Source: Paenibacillus sp. FSL H8-0079 (GTDB taxonomy: Bacteria; Bacillota; Bacilli; Paenibacillales; Paenibacillaceae). Taken from it: DNA of 64,000 nt. Numbering within the stretch: the stretch's first letter is position 1; each line of letters begins with the position of its first letter. Of this stretch, positions 26,162 to 34,059 are shown one piece after another. Location of the stretch: contig NZ_CP150300.1 of NCBI RefSeq assembly GCF_037991315.1, forward strand, positions 1,240,001 to 1,304,000. Reading direction: 5' to 3'. Both the position numbers and the translations under genes were made by a program. The notes below the pieces were generated by a model. It was not told the DNA's origin. It saw only the letters and a program-made list of their open reading frames with translations, and did no database searches.

Positions 26162-27063
26162 GATGTAATAACCTCCCGTAAAATGGAACTTGCAGCCTGG
26201 AGCGCATCGAGGGCATCCTTGATGCGCCAAGCGTCGCGGTCGCGTGGACCGACCGCGTTGGATATGGCCCGCAGTTCGAGTGCTGGCACGCCGAACTGCT
26301 GGGCAGCTGTTGCCACGCCGAAGCCTTCCATGCCTTCGGCGGCGGCATCCGGCACGCGGCGCAATAGCTCCGCGGCCGTCTCCGCTGTTCCGGTCGCCGT
26401 TGACACGGTGACCGCAGTGCCTCCGCTGACAGCGAGCCCGGCCCGCTGCAGCTCATGGCGCAGGCGAGCGGCAAGCTCCGCGTCCGCCGCCACAATGGAC
26501 GAGCCGAATCCAAGCTCGTCCACACTAAGGAAGCCGTCTGGCGTCTGCGAGCCCAGATCGGCAGCAACCATGGCGTCGGCGACCACGAGGGAGCCGACGT
26601 CTGCCCGGCCGGGGAACCCGCCGCCGATGCCGGCACTGATCACCAGCATGTAGGCTGGTGAAGATCCGGCCCCGGTAAGGGGCCCCGGCCTTGAAGATGT
26701 GGCAGATGTCTGTGCCACATCGGGTGTGCCTGGCGCGGTGGAAACCTGCGCCAACGCACTTGTGCTTGCAGCCGCTACGGCATATGCCAATGTAGCGGCC
26801 GTTCCCGCTGCGGCCGAGGCTGGGCCAACGCCAGCAGCGATGACGTCAAATCGTTCCGCGGCCGCGTCTCCCAAACCGCGGATGACCGCATCTTTTTCCG
26901 CATCAACCGCGGTTACAATTAACACACGCTGTGATGAATTTGTTTGGACCAAACTTATAGCTGAAGCGGTCGTTTCCCCGGTTAATTTCCCTTGTTGCCC
27001 ACTGGTTTCGAGTGATGCGTTCAGTTTATTATTCTGCTTTTCATCCTGTTTATGTTCATTCAT
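26158..27063 (-). CDS. mqnB: Futalosine hydrolase MqnB, GC-rich and with an insert
   Basis: This 301-residue nucleosidase cleaves hypoxanthine from futalosine. The nucleoside-phosphorylase-like fold begins at RVLIVTAVDAEKDAVIRGL near residue 46. LVISAGIGGGFPGRADVGSLVVADAMVAADLG and the purine-site segment AEGMEGFGVATAAQQFGVPALELRAISN are clear. A hydrophilic N-terminal tail of about 45 residues and an Ala/Ser/Thr-rich insert near residues 98-132 are unusual. The coding region is far richer in GC than its neighbours, apparently near two-thirds in its middle. ATG at 27063 follows AAGGAG; an upstream in-frame ATG at 27111 lies in the half-copy repeat. Function is supported by the coupled mqnD gene. 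Confidence 0.88.
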   Translation of the reverse strand: MNEHKQDEKQNNKLNASLETSGQQGKLTGETTASAISLVQTNSSQRVLIVTAVDAEKDAVIRGLGDAAAERFDVIAAGVGPASAAAGTAATLAYAVAAASTSALAQVSTAPGTPDVAQTSATSSRPGPLTGAGSSPAYMLVISAGIGGGFPGRADVGSLVVADAMVAADLGSQTPDGFLSVDELGFGSSIVAADAELAARLRHELQRAGLAVSGGTAVTVSTATGTAETAAELLRRVPDAAAEGMEGFGVATAAQQFGVPALELRAISNAVGPRDRDAWRIKDALDALQAASSILREVITS

Positions 27064-27095
27064 CTCGGATTCTCCTTGTGAGGTAGTTAGAGGCG

Positions 27096-27212
27096 TAGCA
27101 TATGCTTTCAAAGAAGCTTCCTTACAGAAAGACTTTTGCTACGCTCCGTCAGGCTAATACTGCCTTTTAATTTCTATATTTCCGTGTACATGTACAGCTC
27201 AATTTATATAAG
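27096..27212 (-). repeat. MITE-like interspersed repeat, half copy D (minus orientation)
   Basis: On the minus strand it reads CTTATATAAATTGAGC, then TAGAAATTAAAAGG, CCTGACGGAGCG, AAAAGTCTTTCTG and GCATATGCTA, matching the left half of copies A and B. The hairpin core and right half are missing. Its inner end lies about 30 bases before the mqnB start, so it forms part of the mqnB leader. Confidence 0.65.
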
Positions 27213-27259
27213 TTGAATTTAGGCATGTTTGTCCACTACAAAAGGACATTTATCTTAAT

Positions 27260-27427
27260 TTTGTCTTTCAAAGAGTGGACACTTTTTCTAAAAAGGTACT
27301 ATATCCATCCAGAAAAATGAAACACTACATATAGATGATTTCAGAAATAAAATTAAAAATGATCTATATGTAGAATATCAATTCCGAAGTGCTTTCTCAT
27401 GTCCGTGTCCACCCTTTGAAAGACAAA
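27260..27427. repeat. Palindromic element with 23-bp near-perfect terminal inverted repeats
   Basis: TTTGTCTTTCAAAG followed by aGTGGACAC (27260-27282) is inverted at 27405-27427 with 22 of 23 positions matching. Inside, CTACATATAGAT is inverted as ATCTATATGTAG about 25 bases later. No ORF is inside. It looks like a second, unrelated MITE-like or hairpin element. Confidence 0.6.
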
Positions 27428-27816
27428 TATGCAATATGTATGCTCAGTGCAGACAGTAGGAGCTGGCACTCCGAACGAACAGATTTAACAATTATAAAAA
27501 GTAATCAATATACAGTGATTGTCGAACCCTTCATCTCCATCATAACGGAAGGGTAAAGACCTGAACAACCTTTGCATGTAATTCTGTCAAAAGCGGTCAA
27601 GCAAAGGTTGCGGGTAACCGTATCACTTCGAGTAGCCACATCTAGCCACATCGCTTCAGATAGCCGGTTTGCCTCACTTCATGTGAATGCCACCCTGATT
27701 CGAGCCCCATCATAAGCCGGAATGAACCTGTCCCCAAAAGTGATATATGTCAAATGTACCATATGTTCTATCTTTCTTAACGTACTCCGAATAAAACAAG
27801 AAGTCAAAGTAAACGG
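27428..27816. other. Gene-free stretch with stable hairpins
   Basis: ACCCTTC (27526-27532) pairs with GAAGGGT (27548-27554), and CAACCTTTGC (27566-27575) pairs with GCAAAGGTTG (27601-27610). A CCACATC repeat follows near 27637-27652. No ORF with a ribosome site is visible. It may hold an RNA or more repeat debris. Confidence 0.4.
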
Positions 27817-27860
27817 TTGACAATCCGATTTAACTGTATTAATAATAGTAGTACAGTTAA
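27817..27860 (+). promoter_or_regulatory. Promoter and operator of the first GntR/ABC operon
   Basis: TTGACA (27817-27822) and TAATAA (27840-27845) are 17 bases apart. TTAACTGTA (27830-27838) is perfectly inverted as TACAGTTAA (27852-27860), straddling the -10. This is a good autorepression site for the GntR regulator. Confidence 0.65.
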
Positions 27861-27998
27861 TACACCTAAGAATTGAATACGTTCAGCTGTACAGCTCAGG
27901 TAACGCCTTTTTTACACCCAGATAACTACACATGCACCTTAGATACAGTCATTTAAACCGATAGGTTATTTCACACATTTACAGAAAGGAGGTGCGGG

Positions 27999-28388
27999 AT
28001 GTTCGAATTAGATGTACGCAGCCGTAAGGCGATCTACGAGCAACTAGTGGACAAAGTCAAAGAAATGATCGTATACGGTATTCTAAAGCCCGACGAGCAG
28101 CTTCCTTCCGTTCGTGCGTTATCCACGCAGCTGACTGTGAATCCGAATACGATTCAAAAAGCGTACCGCGAGCTTGAACGTGAAGGTTACATCTATTCTT
28201 TGCAGGGAAAAGGAAGCTTCGTATCATCGTCAGTGGAACATCCGAATGAAGCCATGAGAGATGAGATCAGAGAGTCTCTGGTGAAGTTGATTGCAGAAGC
28301 TTCGTATTCCGGTTTGACCAAAGCGGATATGACGCTTTTGTTTGAGGAAGCGATGGCCCGTATAGAGAAGGAGGAGCCTCATGATTGA
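27999..28388 (+). CDS. GntR-family regulator, YtrA type
   Basis: This 129-residue regulator is a short YtrA-type GntR protein. The winged helix covers residues 1-75 (RKAIYEQLVDKVKEMIVYGILKPDEQLPSVRALSTQLTVNPNTIQKAYRELEREGYIYS), followed by only a short helical dimerisation tail instead of a large effector domain. AAAGGAGG precedes the ATG. It overlaps the ABC ATPase gene by 8 bases, so regulator and transporter are co-expressed. The promoter has a TTAACTGTA inverted repeat over the -10, which suggests autorepression. YtrA-type regulators often respond to envelope stress; the signal here is unknown. Confidence 0.9.
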   Translation: MFELDVRSRKAIYEQLVDKVKEMIVYGILKPDEQLPSVRALSTQLTVNPNTIQKAYRELEREGYIYSLQGKGSFVSSSVEHPNEAMRDEIRESLVKLIAEASYSGLTKADMTLLFEEAMARIEKEEPHD

Positions 28389-29283
28389 GCTGAATCAAGT
28401 CGTCAAAGCGTTTGAACAGGAGAAGGCAGTGGATGGCGTAACGATGCACATACATAAGGGATCGATCTATGGTTTGCTCGGTTCCAACGGGGCAGGCAAG
28501 ACTTCGCTGCTCAAAATGATGGCTGGCATTTACCGTCAGGACAGCGGGACTGTTCGTATCGAGGATACTGAAATTTATGAAAATATGGATCTCAAAGGCC
28601 GCACGATTTTTATGGCCGATTCGCCCTACTTTTTCCCGCAATCTTCAATAACTCAGATGGCTGCATTTTATCGTTCCGTATATCCACGCTGGAATGAGGA
28701 GCGATTCAAGCAACTGGCTACCGTGTTCAAACTGGATGTAAAACGCAAGTTACATCGCATGTCCAAAGGCATGCGCCGTCAGGCAGCCGTATGGTTGGGG
28801 CTTAGCTGTATGCCTGAAGTGCTGCTGATGGATGAGCCGATTGACGGCCTCGACCCGGTCATGCGCCAGCAGATTAAAAATCTGCTGTTCCAGGAAGCGG
28901 CTGAGCGTCAAGTAACCATTGTCATCTCGTCCCACAATTTACGTGAGATCGAAGATCTGTGTGACCATGTGGCAATTATGCACAAAGGCCGAATTATTGT
29001 AGAGAAGGATCTTGATGATCTGAAGGCGGATACGCATAAAATCCAGGTCGCTTTCCGTCACCCGGACCATGCCAAAGCCATGGATGAGCAGATTGATATT
29101 TTGCATGAAGAGAAACGGGGAAGCGTTTCCCTGTACATTGTCAAAGGCAACCGACAACAGGTAACGGATCAATTCCGTGTACATGATCCGTATCTGCTGG
29201 ATGTATTGCCACTAACACTGGAAGAAATCTTTATCTATGAAATGGAGGACGCAGGGTATGATATTCAACCGATTGTTCTGTAA
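28381..29283 (+). CDS. ABC transporter ATP-binding protein, YtrB-like
   Basis: This 300-residue ATPase powers the permease encoded next. Walker A is GSNGAGKTS near residue 36, the signature is MSKGMRRQ and Walker B is VLLMDEPIDGLD, with a His switch in VISSHNLRE. The C-terminal 80 residues after the ATPase core are typical of this exporter-like class. The start overlaps the GntR gene and the stop lies 26 bases inside the permease gene, so the three genes are tightly coupled. Substrate and direction of transport are unknown. Confidence 0.9.
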   Translation: MIELNQVVKAFEQEKAVDGVTMHIHKGSIYGLLGSNGAGKTSLLKMMAGIYRQDSGTVRIEDTEIYENMDLKGRTIFMADSPYFFPQSSITQMAAFYRSVYPRWNEERFKQLATVFKLDVKRKLHRMSKGMRRQAAVWLGLSCMPEVLLMDEPIDGLDPVMRQQIKNLLFQEAAERQVTIVISSHNLREIEDLCDHVAIMHKGRIIVEKDLDDLKADTHKIQVAFRHPDHAKAMDEQIDILHEEKRGSVSLYIVKGNRQQVTDQFRVHDPYLLDVLPLTLEEIFIYEMEDAGYDIQPIVL

Positions 29284-31282
29284 CCGGGGCATCCTGATCC
29301 AAAATTTCAGACAGCATGGATGGATAGGCATTTTATATCTCATCACATTGTTGTTCTCACTTCCGCTATATATTGCTACCGAATACAGGGACGCGCCACA
29401 GCAGATTACAAGTCTGTTTCAAGCTAATGGTGAAGTGCAGATTCTGTTCGCCATCACACTCCCCGTAGCGGCTGGAATCTTTCTATTCCGTTACATGCAA
29501 TCAGGTGCGTCTTCAGATCTATTCCACAGTTTGCCGTTACGTCGTAAACATCTATTAACGGTAAATCTATTGATCGGATATGCCATGATTTTGCTTCCGA
29601 TCTGGATTACAACTGCAATTACCGGCTGGGTATGGGCAGTACTGGATCAACCTGCTTTTCTGTTCGATGGCAGTACAATCTGGATGTGGGGCTTGAGCAT
29701 GAGCATCTACTCCCTGTTTATGTTCATGCTAACTGTGGCGGTTGGCATGTGTATGGGGCAATCTGTGTTGCAGGGGCTCACTGTATACGCGCTCCTCTTG
29801 TTACCTGTGGTCGTGTGGTTCATTATGTCACTTCATCTCCAGCATTATTTGCTTGGATATCCGTACGATGAATTGGGACGTAATTCGGAAATGTCACTTG
29901 TTCTTCGCATGGCTTCAATCAGTTATTCTCCTATCACTAATGGAGAACTTATAATCTATTCGATACTCGCAATCCTGTTTATTCCTCTGACTTATGTGCT
30001 CTATGCGAGAAGACAGGTTGAATCTGCTACGCAAGCAGTTACGTTTACTCTTGTGAAACCTATATTCCGATTTGGTTTAATGTTTACGTTGGTTCTGATT
30101 GGCGGAGCTTACTTCACGATTATTGCTCCAAGAGGATCAGCCGGATGGGGAATCTTCGGATATGTTCTTGGTGGCATTGTGGGTTATATCGTTGCCGAGA
30201 TGATTATTCGCAAAACATGGCTGATCTGGAGCAGTAGACTTCTGCCCAAGCTGATTTTGTATGGTGTCGTCGCTGGTTTGATATTGTACGTACCTATTGC
30301 CGGCTGGAATGGATACGCTGCGCGAGTGCCTGAACTGAACAAGGTGCACAGCATTAAGCTTGGTGGTGAGAGTTATACCTACAGTAACGGTGTCACTCAG
30401 AAAAAGGACGATGCTCACCTCTATTCTAATGATCCGGAATACATGGGGGCAGTTATCGCTCTTCATCAAAAAATCGTGGATTCCGATCTTCCTTTACTGA
30501 ATGATCCAATCAATCCAAGTATGCGTGATGATGAGTATGTATTTATTAATTACAAGCTGGATAACGGCAAGGTGATGAAACGCAAATACTATATTCCAGA
30601 AGCCGAATTCCATCAGGAATTAATGGCTCTGAAACAGTCCCATGATTACAAAAGAGTAGCCTTTGAAACGTATAAGCTGGAAGAGGATGCATTAAGTTTT
30701 GGCATTCGCGCTGCCACTAGTTCATACCGAAAGGTGTATATTAGCAATCCGGAGCAAGTCCGTGAATTCAAGGAACTCTTGAAACAGGACATTTTGGATC
30801 AGACCTATGAAGAACAACGCTCCCCGTGGCAGTCGTTTGCCTACGTGGAGATGAATCAGGACTCGTCTTCGAAAGATCCATTTCAACCAAAAGAGATGTG
30901 GAATTTCGAGATCAAACCTAGCTATGATCGGGTATTGGCATGGCTGAAGGAGCACAAATTATACGATCAGTTGCTTGTTCAGGCAGACGGGATTGTCTCC
31001 GCACAGTTTGTAAAGCAGGAGATCAACAGTCCGGGTTCGCTTCAGTGGGCGACTCCGCAACCAGAATATATCGATGGGAGTCTAAGCATCAAGAAGCAGG
31101 TCGCGACTCAAAACAAAGAAATCATTAGTGATTTGCTCAAGCGTCAACGGTCTGGTTATCTAACAGAGAGAGATACCATCTATCAGATTAAGTTGAATGT
31201 AACTCGTGGCGAGAACATCTACATGATGCTGAAAGAAGAAGATCTGACCGAGGAAATGAAAGCTATTTTGGTCAATGAATAA
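29258..31282 (+). CDS. ABC transporter permease with large extracytoplasmic domain, YtrC/YtrD-like
   Basis: This 674-residue membrane protein is the permease partner of the ATPase. The first 365 or so residues hold about eight hydrophobic segments, beginning at IGILYLITLLFSLPLYIA and ending at LILYGVVAGLILYVPIAGW. The last 300 residues are hydrophilic (from about VHSIKLGGESYTYSNG) and probably lie outside the membrane. ATG at 29258 follows GGAGG by eight bases; the longer frame at 29237 has no such support. It ends the operon, and the MITE-like copy B begins 78 bases downstream. Confidence 0.85.
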   Translation: MIFNRLFCNRGILIQNFRQHGWIGILYLITLLFSLPLYIATEYRDAPQQITSLFQANGEVQILFAITLPVAAGIFLFRYMQSGASSDLFHSLPLRRKHLLTVNLLIGYAMILLPIWITTAITGWVWAVLDQPAFLFDGSTIWMWGLSMSIYSLFMFMLTVAVGMCMGQSVLQGLTVYALLLLPVVVWFIMSLHLQHYLLGYPYDELGRNSEMSLVLRMASISYSPITNGELIIYSILAILFIPLTYVLYARRQVESATQAVTFTLVKPIFRFGLMFTLVLIGGAYFTIIAPRGSAGWGIFGYVLGGIVGYIVAEMIIRKTWLIWSSRLLPKLILYGVVAGLILYVPIAGWNGYAARVPELNKVHSIKLGGESYTYSNGVTQKKDDAHLYSNDPEYMGAVIALHQKIVDSDLPLLNDPINPSMRDDEYVFINYKLDNGKVMKRKYYIPEAEFHQELMALKQSHDYKRVAFETYKLEEDALSFGIRAATSSYRKVYISNPEQVREFKELLKQDILDQTYEEQRSPWQSFAYVEMNQDSSSKDPFQPKEMWNFEIKPSYDRVLAWLKEHKLYDQLLVQADGIVSAQFVKQEINSPGSLQWATPQPEYIDGSLSIKKQVATQNKEIISDLLKRQRSGYLTERDTIYQIKLNVTRGENIYMMLKEEDLTEEMKAILVNE

Positions 31283-31359
31283 GCTGAGCTGTATCAGTTG
31301 TAACTAAAAGCGGGAAGGGTTCTCCCGTTGATCGAAGGGTTGATATTAGACCAGTCAAA

Positions 31360-31590
31360 CTATATAAATTGAACTAAACATTTACACAAAACGGAGAGGA
31401 TAGAAAGGACCTGAAGAAGCGGAGCGTTCGCCTACAAGCTTTCTGCAAGAAAGCTACATCGGAAGCATACGCTATCCCCGGATTTCCCCTTTATAAAAGG
31501 AATCAAAAAAATCTGGGGATAACAGCGATCGGAAGGTTGTTCTGTCATCGGAGTGTGCAGTGTAAATATTCTTTAGTTCAATTTATATAG
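31360..31590 (+). repeat. MITE-like interspersed repeat, copy B (complete, 231 bases)
   Basis: CTATATAAATTGAACTAAA (31360-31378) is perfectly inverted as TTTAGTTCAATTTATATAG (31572-31590). Inside are CCTGAAGAAGCGGAGCGTT, an AGCTTTCT/AGAAAGCT hairpin, the ATCCCC/GGGGAT core and CGGAAGGTTGTTCTGTCATC. It has no ORF. No clear target duplication is visible at its ends. This copy defines the family boundaries. Confidence 0.85.
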
Positions 31591-31597
31591 ACACGAC

Positions 31598-31626
31598 TTG
31601 ACCAGACACAGTGAATGGAATATATT
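31598..31626 (+). promoter_or_regulatory. Promoter of a short leader or small RNA
   Basis: TTGACC (31598-31603) and TATATT (31621-31626) are spaced by exactly 17 bases. Transcription would start near 31633, eight bases after the end of MITE copy B to the -35, and run into the strong terminator at 31689-31735. Confidence 0.6.
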
Positions 31627-31632
31627 AGAAAA

Positions 31633-31735
31633 AGAAAAGGTTCGAGCGACTCGTTCAATCGAATCTCATATGGAACGGCTTATGAGGGAAGCACCCGTAA
31701 GAGCAGGCAAATGCCTGACTTGCGGGTGCTTTTTT
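31633..31735 (+). ncRNA. Candidate attenuated leader or small RNA (about 100 bases)
   Basis: A sigma-A-like promoter and a strong terminator bracket this stretch. GGTTCGA (31639-31645) can pair with TCGAATC, and CTCATA (31665-31670) pairs with TATGAG (31681-31686). The terminator stem follows directly. The next ORF starts 62 bases after the terminator. The architecture fits either a riboswitch-like attenuator for that ORF or an independent small RNA. No known class is recognised. Confidence 0.45.
31689..31735 (+). terminator. Very stable intrinsic terminator upstream of an ORF
   Basis: AAGCACCCGTAAG (31689-31701) pairs with CTTGCGGGTGCTT (31719-31731) over 13 positions with one wobble. An inner CAGGC/GCCTG stem extends it, and a T tract follows. 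Confidence 0.85.
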
Positions 31736-31797
31736 GTCGTTCGCTGATTTCGTTGGCTATTCTGCTAAATATTTTAGAAGAAAGGGTGTAGGAGTAC

Positions 31798-32901
31798 ATG
31801 CAAACAGAAGCATGGAAGGAAACGATAAGTGAACAGGAGGCAATGGAATGTTGTTCCCTATTGGAACGATCAAGCTCACATAACTTCATAGATCATCATG
31901 GCTTGATTAAAGGAGAGAAGGGGCGAAAGCATCTCGAAGATTTAGCTTTAGAGGACATAGATCCAATGGAGACAAGAGTAAGTGCATCTCATGTTCTGAC
32001 AGGAGATAGCGGTAGTCACGTAATACGTCAAAGTAAAGGCAAACCTGGTAAATTGCCATCGTTGGCTCATCTTTTACTCAGGTCACGCCTACTTATAGGG
32101 CTTGTAATTCTGTTCAGCGCAGGCACGATCTATTTTGCTTCCTCAGTCGAGGCAGCGGGTATAGATCTCGGCGTAACCGCGCAAAAAGCGTGGGATACCG
32201 TTCTGAACAAAGCCGATGCACAGAACAAGTTGACCCTGCAACGAGCATACGAGAAAGTGGGCAGCTGGAAGACACAAGAGCAGGCTTGGGAACAAAAAAT
32301 AAAGACACTTCATGCCGCCAATACCGCGGAATTGGAGCGATTGCGTGTAGAAATAAGACAAACTGACGACGCGAAGATCGCAGCTTTAGCTGAAAAGGTA
32401 AAGCAAACCCAAGCCCGATATGAACCGCTCTTCACCCTGTACAGTTCAGTCAATCGACAGTTGGATGGAGCCAAAGCCATCAAAAATAAGGAATGGAGTG
32501 CAGCGATCCGTACGCAGGCCGACACATTAAGACCTGTTGTACAGCTTGCCAGAGAAGACATTCGGATCAAGAAAAAGGAGCTTGCCGAAGCACGTAAACG
32601 GAAGACTGCTGAAGTAAAACGTTTGCGCGTTATGCTGACGGGGGCCGATCCGGTGAAGAAACAGATTCAAACGGCGAAAAAACAGGCTAGCCTGGCGAAA
32701 GAACGATATTCAAACGCACTGCAACAGTTCAAACAGAGTACAAAGCAAGGCCAAACATCACGTGTACTCAGCTCATTGAACGCATTGGCTTCTGCAACAG
32801 AGAAGTGGGCAGGCTCAAAACAAAATATCCATACACTGGAGCAAAAAGTATCCACTACGTACGTCAAAGTCAGACAGGAACTCGCCAAGAGACCCAAATA
32901 A
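31798..32901 (+). CDS. Unknown membrane-anchored coiled-coil protein
   Basis: I do not recognise a family for this 367-residue protein. Residues 1-90 are hydrophilic and probably cytoplasmic. One membrane segment lies near 92-114 (LLLRSRLLIGLVILFSAGTIYFA). The rest, about 250 residues, is Lys/Gln/Ala-rich and strongly helical (LTLQRAYEKVGSWKTQEQAWEQK, LAEKVKQTQARYEPLF, AKKQASLAKERYSNALQQF), so a long extracellular coiled coil is likely. TAGGAG lies close before the ATG at 31798; a later ATG at 31966 is possible. It sits behind the promoter-terminator unit at 31.6 kb and ahead of an esterase gene by 71 bases. Confidence 0.72.
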   Translation: MQTEAWKETISEQEAMECCSLLERSSSHNFIDHHGLIKGEKGRKHLEDLALEDIDPMETRVSASHVLTGDSGSHVIRQSKGKPGKLPSLAHLLLRSRLLIGLVILFSAGTIYFASSVEAAGIDLGVTAQKAWDTVLNKADAQNKLTLQRAYEKVGSWKTQEQAWEQKIKTLHAANTAELERLRVEIRQTDDAKIAALAEKVKQTQARYEPLFTLYSSVNRQLDGAKAIKNKEWSAAIRTQADTLRPVVQLAREDIRIKKKELAEARKRKTAEVKRLRVMLTGADPVKKQIQTAKKQASLAKERYSNALQQFKQSTKQGQTSRVLSSLNALASATEKWAGSKQNIHTLEQKVSTTYVKVRQELAKRPK

Positions 32902-32972
32902 GAGGAAACCCGTTTCGCTCAGCAACGTACACCACTTTAGATGTAAAGACGTTTCTATGATGATGGAGCGAG

Positions 32973-34007
32973 GTGAAGTTGTTGCAGTCCAAGTTGGAAA
33001 CGAAACGGGCGGGGAGAAGAGGTTTTAAACGTAAAAGGTACTGGATTCCCATTGTATTACTAATCATGATTACAGGTTTTGTTGGGATGGGTGCTCAATT
33101 AACACCGAAAATCACGATATTTTTACTGAAATCAGGCTTTGAACTTGCCAGTGCAGACAAGAACAGTAACGAAGCTGTTATCTCCGAAGGAGTAACTCGT
33201 GTTGTGGATGTGCCCTATGCAGACGAAGGTCGTAATGACAGTACACTGGATATCTATTATCCTTCCGTAACATCGGAACCTTTGCCTGTCGTGTTGTGGG
33301 TTCATGGTGGTGGATGGGTTTTGGGTGACAAATCGGACATCGCAGATTATGCCGTACAATTAGCCAAACAGGGCTACGTTATCGTCAGTATGAATTATGC
33401 GCTCGCACCGGATACGAAATATCCCATTCCCGTGGTCCAAACGAATCAGGCTTTGACTTACGTGAAGAACCATGTCAGTGAGTACCAGGGTGACCCGGAA
33501 AACATATTTCTCGCAGGCAATTCGGCAGGCGCCCAGATTGCAAGTCAGACCGCGGCAGTGGTGACCAATCCATCTCTGGCTAAGCTGATGAATATAACGC
33601 CAACCATTGAACCGGAAGAGTTACGTGGGGTCCTTCTATTCTGTGGACCATACAATCTGAGCACGGTAGCGGAAACGGGATTTCCGCTCATACGGACATT
33701 TCTCTGGTCATATACCGGAGTCAAAACATTTGAAGAGTACCCGCGTCTGGATGAAATGTCGACCGTGTTTCAGGCCACAGCAAAGTATCCGCCTGCATTT
33801 ATTACCTCAGGCAATGATGACCCGTTGACCAGTCAATCGATTGAACTGGCACAAGTCTTGAAGCGACTTGATGTTGATGCGGAAACCTTGTTTTTCTCGA
33901 ACTCATCAGAGAAGCTGGGACATGATTATCAATTTGATCTGGAGAGTGAAGCTGGACAACAGGCGATGCATTCGACTGTACGCTTTTTGCAACAGTATAG
34001 TCGATGA
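32973..34007 (+). CDS. Alpha/beta-hydrolase esterase, membrane-anchored
   Basis: This 344-residue protein is a hormone-sensitive-lipase-like esterase with an N-terminal membrane anchor (YWIPIVLLIMITGFVGMGAQ). The oxyanion motif HGGGW lies near residue 110. The nucleophile is Ser near 184 in GNSAGAQ, the acid is Asp in SGNDDPL near 281 and the base is His in KLGHDYQF near 316. The start is GTG at 32973 with GGAG close by; TTG at 32979 or 32982 are alternatives, so the first few residues are uncertain. It follows the coiled-coil gene by 71 bases and may share its transcript. The natural ester is unknown. Confidence 0.85.
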   Translation: MKLLQSKLETKRAGRRGFKRKRYWIPIVLLIMITGFVGMGAQLTPKITIFLLKSGFELASADKNSNEAVISEGVTRVVDVPYADEGRNDSTLDIYYPSVTSEPLPVVLWVHGGGWVLGDKSDIADYAVQLAKQGYVIVSMNYALAPDTKYPIPVVQTNQALTYVKNHVSEYQGDPENIFLAGNSAGAQIASQTAAVVTNPSLAKLMNITPTIEPEELRGVLLFCGPYNLSTVAETGFPLIRTFLWSYTGVKTFEEYPRLDEMSTVFQATAKYPPAFITSGNDDPLTSQSIELAQVLKRLDVDAETLFFSNSSEKLGHDYQFDLESEAGQQAMHSTVRFLQQYSR

Positions 34008-34059
34008 GCAGACAAGTCTGTGGTACACTCGAAGCAAATGAGGGCGCAGGAGGAGAAGC

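Noticed and set aside
26102..27157. Plus-strand ORFs opposite mqnB
   Set aside because: The GC-rich mqnB leaves other frames open. The predicted proteins are low-complexity Ala/Ser/Arg runs with no family match.
31348..31605. GACCAG on both sides of MITE copy B as a target duplication
   Set aside because: The two copies lie at different distances from the element ends, so they cannot be a simple target-site duplication.
31639..31663. GGTTCGA and GTTCAATC motifs resembling a tRNA T-arm
   Set aside because: No acceptor stem, D-arm or anticodon arm can be drawn around them. They fit better as a small stem in the leader.
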